Assembly (NCBI GenBank): GCA_001972305.1
Contig: BDDD01002942.1
Location: 65,420-129,419 of the forward strand
Source: Cephalotus follicularis
Lineage: Eukaryota; Streptophyta; Magnoliopsida; Oxalidales; Cephalotaceae
Direction of reading: 5' to 3'
Length of the DNA: 64,000 nucleotides
Shown here: piece after piece, positions 1-11,982 of the stretch
Numbering within the stretch: position 1 is the first letter of the stretch
Layout of the letters: each line of letters starts with the position of its first letter
Translations under genes and position numbers: made by a program
Notes under the pieces: model-generated
Databases searched by the model: none
Seen by the model: the letters and a program-made list of their open reading frames with translations, nothing else
What the model was told of the DNA's origin: nothing

Positions 1-1212
1 GGGACGGGTCATCACATATAGTGCGTGACTCTGATAGTTCATGCGGTATACCGGGCTTAGGGGCAAAATCGTAAATTTACGATTACTGATTGAACTTCTC
101 CAATCGAGTTAGAACTCTTCTAACTACTTTGCAAATTGAAACACTTTCAATTTATCCTTTTTACAAGATGAATCAATCTCTATATGAGACTTCATTATGT
201 TTATGGGTTCTCACAGATAAAAGTAAATATCTCATATTTACGGATAAATGTTAACATCGCATGTTAGGACTAATCCCGGATACGATGGATTTAATATTTA
301 TGATATCACACATTATATTTGTTAAATCCATTAAACTATTTTATCGCAGTTTCCATACAGGTATAATCCTTCTACCATTCTATGCTCCGATTAACTCTAG
401 GGTATGGAATTTGTCAAACCCTAACAATTCAATTCTATACATCTTGCAACTTATATAAATAGCTTTACTCGTATATCGGAAACTCTTCTGAAGCTTTACT
501 CGCATATCAGAAACTCTTCTAAACATGCTTAAAGCTTTGTAAACACTTGAAGCTATTATAATTGCGATGTCATAGAGCATACAATCCCTTAAACTCGGAC
601 TAGCATATTCCTTGTTGCCTACTCATATGTCTCCATGTATAAGCGACCATACCCAATAAACACTCGTATACACCCCGTGGTTAGGAGTCGTATTTAAGTA
701 TCATCAAAGCATAATGGATTATACACAGGACATCATATGGTGGCCCAGGTCTAAGGACCATCTGCACTGTTGCAACATAAGAACTCATGTTTGACAAGTG
801 AGTAAAACTCCATAGAAGTGTTCTTCTTGCGAGCCACTATTCGGTGAACTCATATTCAACGAACACCCACATATTTATCACAATGGACTCTACGCTTGTG
901 GCTTTGAGACCAGTCATTCCCCTGCACCGGGATGATAAACATGTGACAGTCTATCTGGATTACTGACGTCCATGATTAGTAATCCTACGACTGCAAATAT
1001 TTAAGAATAGAGCTTACCGAGATTCTATGTCTCTCCCCAATGATCTCATCAATGGTCTTAGTTCTCTATCTCTATTATATGGACATTTAACAATACATTA
1101 ATGTATATAAATGAACCATTTCCTAGTTAAGTATGATAGATTGAATAAGATTGTCCTTAAGAATATGCACTTTATGGTAAACGCAATTGGCTTATAGGGC
1201 ATATCTCCAACA
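1..1212 (-). repeat. C1 3' LTR, truncated by window edge
   Basis: The sequence matches the right-hand LTR from roughly position 20 to the terminal CCAACA at 1212. An extra direct duplication of about 30 bp (sharing 'gctttactcg') near 460-515 is absent from the other LTR. Another length difference is visible near 1020-1040, where the other LTR is shorter. No coding capacity is evident. Confidence 0.85.
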
Positions 1213-1230
1213 ATCTCCCACTTGCACAAG
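1213..1230 (-). other. C1 polypurine tract
   Basis: On the minus strand this reads as a purine-rich CTTGTGCAAGTGGGAGAT ending exactly at the LTR TGTTGGAG. The run GTGGGAGAT before TGTTGGAG is a familiar arrangement of plant copia plus-strand priming sites. It fixes the element's orientation. Confidence 0.8.
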
Positions 1231-1713
1231 AGCCAACTGCGCTGTCGGTAACTACTTACCTCTTGCAATTACTATCAAAATATCGGAAACTCTTCCACTT
1301 TGATATGACTTTAGTGACGGGATCTGCTATTCAACATTTTATACAAAATCTCATCCTTATTTTATATAAAATAATTTCCAACGTTCTCTCTTATGTTATT
1401 GAAGTACTACAAGATGTATCCTTTGAACTCTTCAAATACATATGATGGCAGTTATACAGTATCGTAACTTTGAAGTCAAACTTACTTAATCTATAGTGCC
1501 AACTGTATTTAGAGTCTCTAAATCACTGCTTCATCTAATTACATCTCTAAACTATTTCAATGAAAGTATTCCTCCCACTGTGAGAAACACTCATTCAATC
1601 ACAAAATGTACAGTTGTCTATTCATTGTTCCTTTGTAATACTTGTAATAGTGTTAGTAACTCTTACATAATATGCAGCTATACTTAGAGCAATGCCTTTA
1701 ACACTGGCAGTAT
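1231..1713. other. C1 internal non-coding segment
   Basis: This AT-rich sequence lies between the C1 polypurine tract and the nested solo LTR. Only short chance ORFs are present. By position it would be the 3' end of the element's internal region, where copia elements encode RNase H, but I cannot recognise such a domain. Confidence 0.5.
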
Positions 1714-2221
1714 TGTCACACCCCGTTTAAGAGAAAATGACATTTAAGCAGTAAGGCAATTAACACATAAATACAGCTCATGTAAAAACCATAAAATTTA
1801 AACTTTTAAGCAAGTTAACAGTTGCGGAAGCATAAAAATTCATAAGCTGTAAACTCGTAGCGTGCATCCCATACTACACGCTACCCATAAACAAGTCCAA
1901 CATTGTTAATCGCCCACAAACGGAGTGTGATCACAGTACAAGATTTAAAATCCATCATAAACGAAATCCATAAGATCGGTACATCGGAAATCTTTTAACA
2001 ACTCAGTTGATTACAAAACAAGAGAATAAGCAAAACTAAGAACAACACAACAACTTGTTCTTCATCCACGCTGGCCCGGTCGGTCCACCGCATCAATCTG
2101 TAAAGTAGGGGGGTTAGCCTTTGTCCTCACTCGGCTAAGTCATAAGAGTAGTTTGGGGTTAAATTAAAAGCATGTCATGATATGAATGCATGGATGATGC
2201 AGTGCAGTATAAATCCCGGTT

Positions 2222-2293
2222 TATATATATATATATATATATATGTTTAACGGTACAGTAAAATATCAGTGGGGTATATATATATATATATAT
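2222..2293. repeat. Two (TA)n microsatellite tracts
   Basis: Uninterrupted TA repeats occupy 2222-2244 and about 2275-2293, separated by about 30 bp. They lie within the solo LTR and are not seen in the other copies of this family in the window. Confidence 0.9.
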
Positions 2294-2784
2294 TGAGTTT
2301 TCTATAGGTCAACCCTACCACTAGCCGACGCTGGCAACCTCCGCCATGCAACCAGTGGCCCAAGCACAAACACATAGCAATTCACAGAGAAAACGGTGAA
2401 TCCAAGCAGTAACAACACAGTAAACAGGATGATAGTGATCTTTTAGATCCACAACAGGCAGGTTGTTTCCAAAATGTTTTCAAAAGTGACAACATTCGAA
2501 ATATTGCATTTTCAGTAGAAAATACTTTTCAAACAATTTCAGTAGTGGAAATCTCTTTCCAAAGATGTTTGAAAATACGATATCAATATTCATTTCGTAC
2601 TCAATATAGCAGTTTCAATTTACATATGCATCTCTAAAGTAACAACACATTAGAAATCATAATCCGAGTACAAACAGTACAAACAGGCAGTAGACAGTGT
2701 ATATGCAATGCATACAAATGCTCAAATGCATCCTAGCAGGAATCGGGGTCGTTTCGCATCGTTTTAGGCAAACAGCAGTCCAAC

Positions 2785-3060
2785 CAGTCGGCTGGAATCC
2801 TTACCAGTCGACTGTTCTGGGTCGAGCATACCAGTAGTCGGCTGGTTCCTTCTACCAGTCAGCTGTCCATTAGGCAGTCGGCTGTTGTCCTTCAACAGTC
2901 TACTGTTACCACCCATTTGAAAACATTACCCAGGTTACACTTCCCGCTACTTTCTGGACAGGATAAAGTATGAACAGTCGACTGCTTTCCATTGACAGTC
3001 GACTGGTTTCATTGAGTATTCGGCTGTCTTCCTTCGATAGTCGGCTGCTCTGCGAACCAG
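2785..3060. repeat. CAGTCGRCTG motif array, first cluster of the solo LTR
   Basis: Repeated CAGTCGGCTG, CAGTCGACTG and CAGTCAGCTG words recur, several at 19-21 bp spacing, with unrelated spacers. In minus-strand translation they produce a spurious repeat of S-R-L tripeptides, which is not a protein feature. Confidence 0.75.
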
Positions 3061-3857
3061 TAGCATGCAAATCGATGATCATGGTAAGCAGATAATTCGA
3101 GCTCAGGGAGAGGAATACAACTACAGGTTGCCATATCATCCATATAACAGCTCATCCAACATACATTTCATCATGCAAGCCAAAACCATGTGAAGTTCAA
3201 CATGCATGCACAATGATCACATTTGATTCTCAGTAGCAAGCATAACAATGGGAGACAGTAGTAACCACATTCTAAATTTAGTAGCAACAACTCACGCAAT
3301 CAGGCGTTCAAATCATAGAGCATGCAATAATTTTAAACTCAAAATACCATTACAACTTCCCCTACCTTTGATTCCAAGTTAGGAATCTGTAAGTCCACCT
3401 CTTTGTGTTCCAACAGTAACGTTTTGATCTCCCCAGAAGCTCCAACTCCAATCCCAGTAGCTCCAAGGACAGCCCAACAGCTCCAACCCGAGCTCCAAAC
3501 TTCAACAATCATGAAACACTCTCCTTTCCTCTTTTCTTTGTGGTTTCTCTCTACTATTCTCTCTGGTTCTTTGTCCTTTCAGTATCCGGGCGAAGGAGGC
3601 GAGGAGAGAGACGTTTTATGCAGAGGGTTCTCTTCTTTCTCCCTTAGCTCCCTCACATGGCACTAAATGCCACATTCTCTCATTCACATGCATGCACACA
3701 CTCACAGGTCAAATTTCTCAGCCCCATGAGGTTTGCATGATTCCCAGGTGTCCCTTACATCCTTTCCTTCGGCTGCATGGAACACAGATGGCACCTACTT
3801 CCATCTGTCAACTGTGGCATGTGATTTCTGCCACATGCAACAAAATAGAGCATGATC

Positions 3858-4009
3858 CAGTCGGCTGCCTACACCCAACAGCCGGCTGCTCGCCTGGAAG
3901 ATCGTTACCACGTGGCTCGATAGTTGGCCAGTCGCCTGGTTCATCCCACCAGTCGACTGCTCCCATATGCAGCCATCCAGTCGGCTGGTCTTCCGTGCCA
4001 GTCGACTGC
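3858..4009. repeat. CAGTCGRCTG motif array, second cluster (U3 side)
   Basis: At least five related decamers lie close to the end that starts the LTR in its own orientation, as in other family members. Spacing is less regular than in the first cluster. Confidence 0.7.
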
Positions 4010-4190
4010 CTCCAGTATACTTACCAAGTAGTCACACTCCTAAGTAAAATAATCGATTTAAAGTCAACATCATCGTAGTTTGGGAAAACATCATCAAATT
4101 TGGAAAAATCCATCATTTATTAATTTCACAAATAAGGTACATTTACATTGTGAAATTACAATACATGAAAATTACGGGCATTACAAGTAT

Positions 4191-6079
4191 TGCCTGTAAA
4201 TTTCATTGCAGTAAGTCTCACAATACTTGCAGTACTGCCCACATAACTAATAGTGTTGCGAGTAATACCATATTTTAGTGTATGCCCAACAACATTTTAG
4301 GTATGCCAGCAATGCTTGCATTACCTGCAACCCTTGCATTTTACATATAAATGTTAAACTTTTTAACATTATCAAAATGTAATTTCTTGGGTCAAGCCAA
4401 GCATTTGATCATCTCTAACTCTTATTATGTAGATCCGGCTCATAGATCAACATCCTTTAATAATGTCAAGTGCTTACCCCAATGAATATACTGACAACCT
4501 TTACTTGATTGATAACAACATATTAATCCATTCTTAATGATCAATATGCAGTAATTATAACTCTTATAAAATCAAGTAAGTTACATACTCCTACTTTCTT
4601 CTTATACACATTTAGACCCCCTTTATGCTTACTTTAATCTGTTAAAAGATTTAAGTGAAAAGCATAATTATAATGGACTTCAGGAAAACTGAAATTCCAT
4701 TTTGGAGTCGATATGTCATATAGCTGTTCTTTGTAGTTCGATGGAATCTCATCCATCTGATCCACCTTTAGATACCTTCATAGTGAATCATAAGCATCTC
4801 TCAGGTGCCCGCATATTATCATATCAAACTTCAGAGAACATGTGTATAAAATTAAGGTTATTGCACAAGTGCATATTTGTGTTGCTTATGATTTCTCATT
4901 CAGCTATGTTTTACTCCCACTACTTCCTGTTAAGAGAAATGAATTCTCCTAATGGGAAGCAAGGTCTGAGATGAACTTTTCATTCTCAAACAAGGGTCGT
5001 AAAACAGTATCCCGCTATTTACTTTCGTACACTTCACAAATCAACATCCCATGTTCCTTACTTAATAATTATTTGAAGGGTATTAACTAAAAGGAAAAGG
5101 GAAAGTCTGTAAGACAGGGACTTCATTATATCTCATCATATAAGATACAATATGCTCTTCCTTTAACAGTAAATCTCATTCTGTTTGAGATGAAACAGAA
5201 ACTTACTAAATATTTTTCTCACATTCTCGATCTCATCAAGATCTATCAAAAATCATTTCAGTTCCTTTTGATAATTCATATTTGAATTCTTTGAACTTTT
5301 CAAAAGAATTCACACTTGTACCTTTTCAAGTACAAATGGTCCTTACTTTAATAAAGGACAAGTAAGGATGTGAATTACATAAAATCACCATGAGCACCAA
5401 CTATCAGTAATCCACGCAGAATCATGTAATGAACATAAGACTGACAGCTTTAAAGACTTCTCCCAATGTCGTACAGAGGGAGATTAAGTCATGTTGCCTA
5501 TAAGACAGAATTCCCAGGTCGGATTGATAATCCAAGATATGGATATACCAAGGATAAATCCACTCACAAATTCTTATCTCACAGACTTGACTTAGTCTAT
5601 ATGGCTGAGGGTATAGATTTACGGTGTATCCCCTAGGCTCACCCAACATGGCTACATCATTAACTATGCCCTTCACATCTCATGTATTAATCAATATGCA
5701 TCTAATAAGTCCATGCGAACCTTGTGTGTGCACAACAAATGCGCATAAACAAATTAGCATTAATATTGATTATTTTGGTGATTATATCAATCATCTAATT
5801 TTCCTTTTGGTTATTTATTTGATATTTAAGTACAATAGAAAAAGTCTATGTACTATTTAAGTACAAACCAAACTCTTGCCTTTGAAGAAGGAATCACCCT
5901 ACTTCATTGGCATAAGTGTTGTCTTTGATACAGGATAGACAGGCTCGTCTCTCGCGATCTCGGATAAAACATACTTAATCACCAACCTGACCATCTGAAC
6001 CTATCAACGTGACTTGCCGATTCATATTGTCAATATCAAATAACTGAGATAATCCTTCTCAAGGTTTGCTCAGAATTTT
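4191..6079. other. C1 internal region, decayed and non-coding
   Basis: The sequence is AT-rich with no ORF that resembles a retroelement domain. By orientation this should be the pol part of C1. No RT YVDD, integrase or RNase H motif could be read in any frame, so pol is either absent or beyond recognition. Confidence 0.5.
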
Positions 6080-6376
6080 AGGGCGAAGCATACAATTAAG
6101 TTTTCAGTGCCTATCTTCACCACAGTGAAAGCGCTGACCCTTCATAATCAAGAATGTGTTTAATAACCTAAGTGATTTCATTATTTCCATTAGAAGTCTT
6201 CTTGTCAGGCAAGCTCTTTTCATAGGTGCCTTACCCTTTTGCGAATTAGAGGACTCTAACGTGCGAAAATTATGAATCATATGAATTGAGACCTCAGTAC
6301 TAGTAAATATGCTTTGTCTGTTTATACAACTTTTGTTAGAGAAGCAGAAATTTAGAATAACTACTTGTATTCTCAT
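6080..6376 (-). pseudogene. Relic of copia gag, zinc-knuckle region
   Basis: A minus-strand frame reads a lysine-rich stretch (QKGKAPMKRACLT) followed by RFHCGEDRH-stop-KLNC. This matches the spacing of the CCHC knuckle CxxCxxxxHxxxxC of plant copia gag proteins, which bind the genomic RNA. The first Cys is replaced by Arg, and a stop codon falls where family members usually have Trp. The rest of the gag is not readable. This is the only protein homology I find inside C1, and it supports assignment to Ty1/copia. Confidence 0.55.
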
Positions 6377-7753
6377 GCATTCCTTTGCAACTTACAATTT
6401 TTTGATCAAATCGTGCTTGCAGTCATATTTCGCTTTACAAAATTGTTGTGAGAATATTTAGTGACTTCCGCTGCAACTCTTACAGGGAGCTTTACCTCAA
6501 CTATTTAGGCTTCAAGAGAAGTTGAGAACAACTCCTCAAATTCCTTAAACAGATCTTAAAATAAGACCCATTAAATAACACATTCGCATCATATGCTTCA
6601 AAGTGGGTTGTGGTTTGACGATGCAATACATATATAAAATATTAAAATTAAAACAACAAACATTCAATTTCTATTAAAACCCCAAAGATTTGGTCTCTAA
6701 TCTTTCATGGTAACTCCACTATTTTATTCGAATCCCATAACCCTCAAAATATGTGAGACGAGAAACTAAATCCATATCTCATGGACCTTGTTTCCAAGTG
6801 GGGATCGACGCCCTACAACATATTCAGTATAACCTTGACGGGGGCCAAAACGTTATAGTGAAACTTGCAGTTAGGCATAACTCTTGCCAATTGTGCAATA
6901 GCACAACTCCCAATCATTTTGTTTTTCCTCTAGGTACACATGACATTGGTAGGGGCTAAAACGCCATATGTATTCTAGTCAAGTTGAACCCACCATTAAA
7001 CATGCGATGAACTAATGAATGTAAACCCTGACGGGGGCCAAAACGTTCACATTCATCATTCATCTGTATGTACGATCTCATGTTCAACTGATATAGATAT
7101 AACTAGAGAATGCAAGTCCTGACAGGGGCCAAAACACTCACAATCTCTAGGAGTATCGATATCAGTTGCAATGGTAGAAGGCAGTGATCAAACATTATCT
7201 TGTGTTCATTTGACCATTATTTGATATTTGTTATAACATTGGGGTTAACATAATTAGGCCATCCCATTATAAGTCCATTTGTCACCCTATAATATGGCTC
7301 TAATTATTTTATCACATACATGGTATTTCATTATTCGAAGATAAGGAAAACAACAAACACATCTTATGCATCCTAGCATATTATCACATAATAAACATTA
7401 AACTCATCTCATGCAACCCAGCAAATATATCACATATATAAACTACATGGATGATTATGGACTTTACTAATGCGATTTGCTCAAGCTAAGCAAATTGCTT
7501 GGTCTTATCCTAGGTGTTTTATTACAAAGCTTTGTATCCCATACAGGCATGGGTTTTGTATAGCTTCGAAGGCTTTTGATGCTTTCCAACAATCTTCTTG
7601 TTGACAACTCTTGTACAACAAAAACTATCTACTATGAAAGAAACCTCGATTCTTCAATCGAGGGGATGTACATGGAGGGAGATAGAAATTTACAAACAAG
7701 AATAGAGAGAGAAGGAAGGCATGGAAGCCTCGAATTAAAAGAATATGACAATC
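6377..7753. other. C1 internal non-coding region
   Basis: No supported gene. The stretch contains a dispersed motif CTGACGGGGGCCAAAACG, listed separately, in otherwise AT-rich sequence. Confidence 0.5.
6833..7136. repeat. Dispersed GACGGGGGCCAAAACG motif, three to four copies
   Basis: Near-identical 20-mers occur at about 6833-6852, 7026-7045 and 7117-7136. A fourth, degenerate copy (GGTAGGGGCTAAAACG) lies near 6947-6963. Intervening sequence is not repeated, so this is not a simple tandem array. Confidence 0.75.
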
Positions 7754-7758
7754 ACTCC

Positions 7759-10367
7759 TGTAACGGTCCCGTTTGATTAGGGCATTGATTTTTTTTTTTT
7801 ATGATAAGTAAGGTGTTGGGCCTTAAAAGGCTCGGGCTGGTTTGGATATTTTTCTTGGGTTCTTTAGTTGATTTAGTGTGAAGGCGGTATGGGGTTACGT
7901 GCAAGTGTGGTTTGCAGGCTTGTGTAAGAGAGTTCGGCGCCCTATCATTTCAAGGACACTTCCATTTCATGCCAAGAATAGTGGGTAAAGAAGTTGTTTT
8001 GCCCATTTGCTTTGTGACAGAAGTGGTACTTGAGAGAAAGTGTGTTTTCTTAGTGCTTCTTCTTCCTTAGAAGTTTCCTTAGTGAATGCGAGTTTTGCTG
8101 TGAGGATCTGTGACCTCTTAGTTCACCGAGATGAGCTCTTCTTCCTTCGTCTTCTTTCCTCTGTTAGTTTAGCAATGTGCGTGCTAAACCTCCCATTCAC
8201 GGTAGAGTCAGAGATGGTGGTGATGATCATGGGATGATCCGTGGTGCAGTGTTGAGCAATGTGGATGATCGAGATGGTTATCCGAGGTGCTCATCATGCA
8301 TGTAGGCTTCATGCATGTTTTACTATGTTTTAGTTATAGACTGTGCTAAGTCTGTGTTTGTTGTTCTTGTAGTCGAGGAGCCGGATATCGATCCAGAGCT
8401 ATAGGAAGCGTGTGCGGAGGTGTGCGGCTAGGTGGTGAGCGGGACATTCCTTTCTTTAGTTGAAACATTGAGAGTCTATATTTTTCTTGTGTCCTTGCTA
8501 TCCATGGTGTCTTTCTTTGGGAGTTGTTCTTCCTTGTTATCTTGACATATTTTTATCGATATTGATGTCCGAGCTGTGGTGTGCTTGAGGTTCTTGGGTT
8601 GATATGTGTTGTCCCCTCTTTATCATATGTATGTCATGATTTGTTGATACCATGTGTTGTTGAGTCTGGATACTGGGTACTGGAAACCGTGGTGACTGAT
8701 AGGATGCTCCTATATGGGATTCTCGATGAAGGGTGGCTTGGGCAGTGATTCACTGACCTCCCAGTAGAAGTTTTCATACACGATTGCCGACGAGGGTGGT
8801 GCCTTAGCAGTGATTCACTGGCCCCTCAGTTGATGTTTGTGATCTGCTTGTCTCTTAGGGGCTATGTTAGAAATTATCAGTCGGTACCTCTAATGGAAGA
8901 TCAAGACTTGTGGCTCTCAGTACCGATATATGCAGGTGGTGCACTTCCTGTAAGCCTATGATCTTCATTTCCAGTCAGAGACTGTGTGAGATTGTCGTCG
9001 TGAAATTTGGCGCTGGCAGGTGTATGGAAATGGCCATGGTGATTCTGGCCGTGGTGAATTGGATAAGGTGACAGGTACCGGTATTCCTCTAATATATTTG
9101 ATCCTTGGAGTCTGATATCCTTTTTGTTGGGTCCTTGGGATATTGGGTTGGACACTTGCTTTATCTCTCTCTCTCTCTTGTTATTGTTTCTTAGCATTAT
9201 TGATTTTATATATCTTTTGCTTAATGATACTACAAGTAGTCTATCTGATTCTTGTTGAGTGTGCTCAGGTGTTGAGCCAGGCTTGATTTGTTGGCCCAGT
9301 TGGGGCATAGCTATTGTTGCTCAGCGTCCAGTGCTCGTCGGGTACTCAATGAAAGCTTCTTTTCCCCTCACTAGTCATTTGGACTAACCCCCTTCCAGGT
9401 TGTTTTGCGGTTGAGGAAGTAGGTGAAGTTCTTCCTTTTGTCTTACCACTCTAAGGACTTTTTCCCAGGTAGACCGCGGAGCATGCACTTGCATTAGCCT
9501 TTTCGGCAAATTTTTCCTTCATGCATTGGGGACATTTTGGGGTTGATTTGTATTTTGTGAACATTCATGTAGGAACCTCCTAATGGATATTGGTGTATAT
9601 TCATTTTTATGAATTATAGAATGATATTTTCTTCTCGGTTATGTATCCACGGTGAGGTTTTGAAGCTCTAAGTTTCGTAGACCTTAGTGCCGAGCTTTCG
9701 AGATGAGATAAGGATGTATGTTGATTCTAGGATGGTGGTTAGGCTTTAGTTTGACCTTAGGACTAGATCTTGGTGCACAGCAGGTTTCCTCGGCGGAAGC
9801 CAGACCATGTCGGTCATCGTACAGGCATGTCCCTGGTCCTAGGGAAGTGGTAGTCAGACCTCTAGGTTAGTTGGCAATCCTCGGAGGTGCGGAGTGCCCA
9901 TAACCTTGTTGTGGCGTGTCCCTGGACGTTGGTGCGTCCTCGGGCAATTTGGTGTCCTCGGACATTTTGGAGTCCTTGGATTCCACGGACGTTTGTTTTG
10001 TGTTGAGGCCCGAGCACTTGAGTATCTTGTTTACTGAGGAGTGGAACGTAGTGCTTGGTTCCTCGGGATAAGCCGACCTTTGGCGTCTTAAGTGATCACG
10101 TGTGGAGTACGGGTGGGTTTCCTCAGGCTTAATTGAAACAGGGAGTTAGGGGTCCTCGGCGATTTCTTTTGAGTCCCCTGCCCTTTCCTTTATCTCCCGC
10201 GTTACGTTACGCGTCCTGCCTTGTCTTCCTAGACGGGCCCTTGCGTAATAGACCTCTGGTGTTTCCCTAGGTGCTATGGTCGGGCAGTTTGTTGTTGGAG
10301 GGTTGGTGGAAGGTGTGCCTTCCCCGGCAGGCTCGTCTCTCTAGTGGAGCGGGAACGGGTCCTGTTA
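7759..10367. mobile_element. Solo LTR, TGTAACGG family, nested in C1
   Basis: The segment starts TGTAACGGTCCCG and ends ACGGGTCCTGTTA. ACTCC is duplicated directly at 7754-7758 and 10368-10372. It is 2609 bp, G/T-rich on the plus strand, and has no gag-pol-like ORF and no primer site. A dodecamer T tract (about 7789-7800) and a short CT repeat near 9168-9178 lie inside. The terminal bases are consistent with a gypsy-type LTR with a worn 3' end; strand cannot be fixed. Confidence 0.75.
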
Positions 10368-10372
10368 ACTCC

Positions 10373-10867
10373 CATTAAAGCAATAAAACACCATATATCT
10401 AGTAAAAAAATAAAACCAATGAAATTAGGTCTAAGTCCATAATCTCCATCATGCATGTAAAACATTCAATCTCATTGAATATAAGAAATAAACTTGTGAT
10501 TTTAATTAGTAATGCATGAAACTAATTTAGTATGAATTTTGGAAAAAATTTTGGCGAACGAAAAATTTCTCGAATATCCACACGAATTTTTTAATTGAGG
10601 TCAAAAATCGACTTTTCAGATATCGAATCGGTTATGGCTTTAATCGATGTGAAATTAGGGATAGAATCAACTCTTGAGACTATTCACATTTGGGTTCGGG
10701 TCAACTTTGGAACTATTCATTTTCCGGGCTTAGGTCAACTATTGACACTATTCATTTTCCAGCGCTCAGTCAACTCTTGGTTACCTGACTAATATTCCAT
10801 CAACTATTGATGAATATTAATCCTATGATCAACACTTGATAAAATCATTAAGGCATCACTTCAAGCA
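10373..10867. other. C1 internal region upstream of the repeat array
   Basis: AT-rich sequence with weak local repeats of the type 'tcaact-ttg-actattca' near 10670-10760. No gene is recognised. Confidence 0.5.
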
Positions 10868-11331
10868 CCGAAGTCTCACTTCAGGTTTTTTTTAGACCTC
10901 TACCTTTGAGGTCTGCCATCCAGCATCGAATTCTGACTTTGAACTTTTCCTCTAAGGTCTGCCTTTAAGCAATGAGGTATGCCCTCTTCCATTGAGGTCT
11001 GCCTTTAAGCAGCGAGGTCTGCCCTCTGCCTCCGAGATCTGCCTATACGCAGCGAGGTCTGACCTCAAGGTCTGACCTTCAAGGAGCGAGGTCTGACCCC
11101 AAGCACCGAGGTCTGCCTTCAATGAGCGAGGTCTGACCTTCAATGAGTGAGGTCTGACCTCAAGCACCGAGGTCTGCCTTCAAAGAGCGAGGTCTGACCT
11201 CAAGCACTGAGGTATGCCTTCAAGCACCGAGGTCTGACCTTTGAGGAGCGAGGTCTGACCTCAACCTCTGAGGTATGCATTTAAGCAGTGAGGTCTCACC
11301 TCTTCCTCTGAGGTCTACATCATCTCATGAA
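10868..11331. repeat. 20-21 bp periodic GAGGTCTGACCTC array in the C1 leader
   Basis: About 18 units carry the core GAGGTCTG(A/C)C, which in its best form GAGGTC-T-GACCTC is a 6-bp inverted repeat around one base. Core-to-core distances counted by eye are nearly all 20 or 21 bp, with variable 7-9 bp spacers. In element orientation the array lies downstream of the primer binding site, in the transcribed 5' leader ahead of gag. Confidence 0.85.
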
Positions 11332-11968
11332 TGGTCGTCTCTTTAATGCAAGACAGCTTTAGACATCAAATGCCTACACTTTTGTCTTTTAGCAATTTTG
11401 CCTTTAACCAAGGTTACAAGCAGGCTTTTACAACCACATGACTTCTTCTTACATTAGGTATGGCCTTCTTACACAATCTCTTACACACACATGGACTTGA
11501 ATGAGAAAAGCAATCTCACATATTCAAAATGCATGGCCGGCCAAAATTTAGAGACTCTGCTCATGGTTTAACTTATGTTTAGGATAGTTTAATCATCTAT
11601 TAATCCCATTAGCATTTGATTAATCTAAGGTTAACTCTTAACCTCCATTAACACCTTTTCCATCTCCTTTAACATAAAACCAAAGATCAAAGAGAGGAAA
11701 ATGCAAGAACATGATGAACTCTCACCACAATGCTAAGTTGCTCATTAATTGTCCAAATGACAAGTTATTGGTATCAAATTAAGCCAGGACCAAAAGAAAA
11801 CTTGTCAAGCTATAGAAATCAGATTTCAAACATCATATAGCAGCTCAAACCCAGCAAAAACGTTGTTGGAAAAACCAGCAACTTAAAAAATGCAAAAAAC
11901 TGAATGCAAATAAATGCCAAATTCATGCTAGTTTCAATCACAAGTGGCAAGACAAGCTGGATTAGTCT
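11332..11968. other. C1 leader, non-coding
   Basis: AT-rich sequence between the primer binding site and the periodic array. No ORF or RNA gene is supported. Confidence 0.5.
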
Positions 11969-11980
11969 GCTATGATACCA
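11969..11980 (-). other. C1 primer binding site (tRNA-Met type)
   Basis: On the minus strand this reads TGGTATCATAGC, one mismatch from the canonical initiator tRNA-Met complement TGGTATCAGAGC. It starts two bases from the LTR end. This is a priming site, not a tRNA gene. Confidence 0.85.
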
Positions 11981-11982
11981 TT

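Larger units (their letters stand above)
1714..4185 (-). mobile_element. Solo LTR of gypsy family A, nested in C1
   Basis: The segment begins TGTCACACCCC and ends ATTACA, the reverse-strand form of the family with TGTAATAAC at its 5' end. The 5-bp target duplication AGTAT flanks it at 1709-1713 and 4186-4190. There is no primer site or internal region, so it is a solo LTR of 2472 bp. Like other family members it carries clusters of CAGTCGACTG-type motifs, though with many CAGTCGGCTG variants. It is also distinguished by two TA-dinucleotide tracts. The ORFs inside it look like chance. Confidence 0.85.

Noticed and set aside
2906-3139. Minus-strand ORF with repeated S-R-L tripeptides (also at 47399 and 49195 in other frames)
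   Set aside because: The repeats are translations of the CAGTCGACTG array and appear in different frames and strands; no sign of coding.
3403-4078. Plus-strand ORFs with hydrophobic stretches that resemble a signal peptide
   Set aside because: They lie antisense in a solo LTR, overlap the motif array, and have no counterpart in the other family copies.
7759-10367. Possible DNA transposon because the ends can be partly paired
   Set aside because: The terminal pairing is short and imperfect, while TG start, 5-bp duplication and size match the LTR pattern seen elsewhere; confidence kept moderate.
10952-11167. Minus-strand ORF with periodic R-P-R-S-L-K-A-D-L like repeats
   Set aside because: By-product of the 20-bp DNA array; unit length is not a multiple of three throughout, so the frame is not kept.
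10868-11331. CRISPR-like array
   Set aside because: Repeats and spacers are far too short and irregular, and the setting is a plant retrotransposon.
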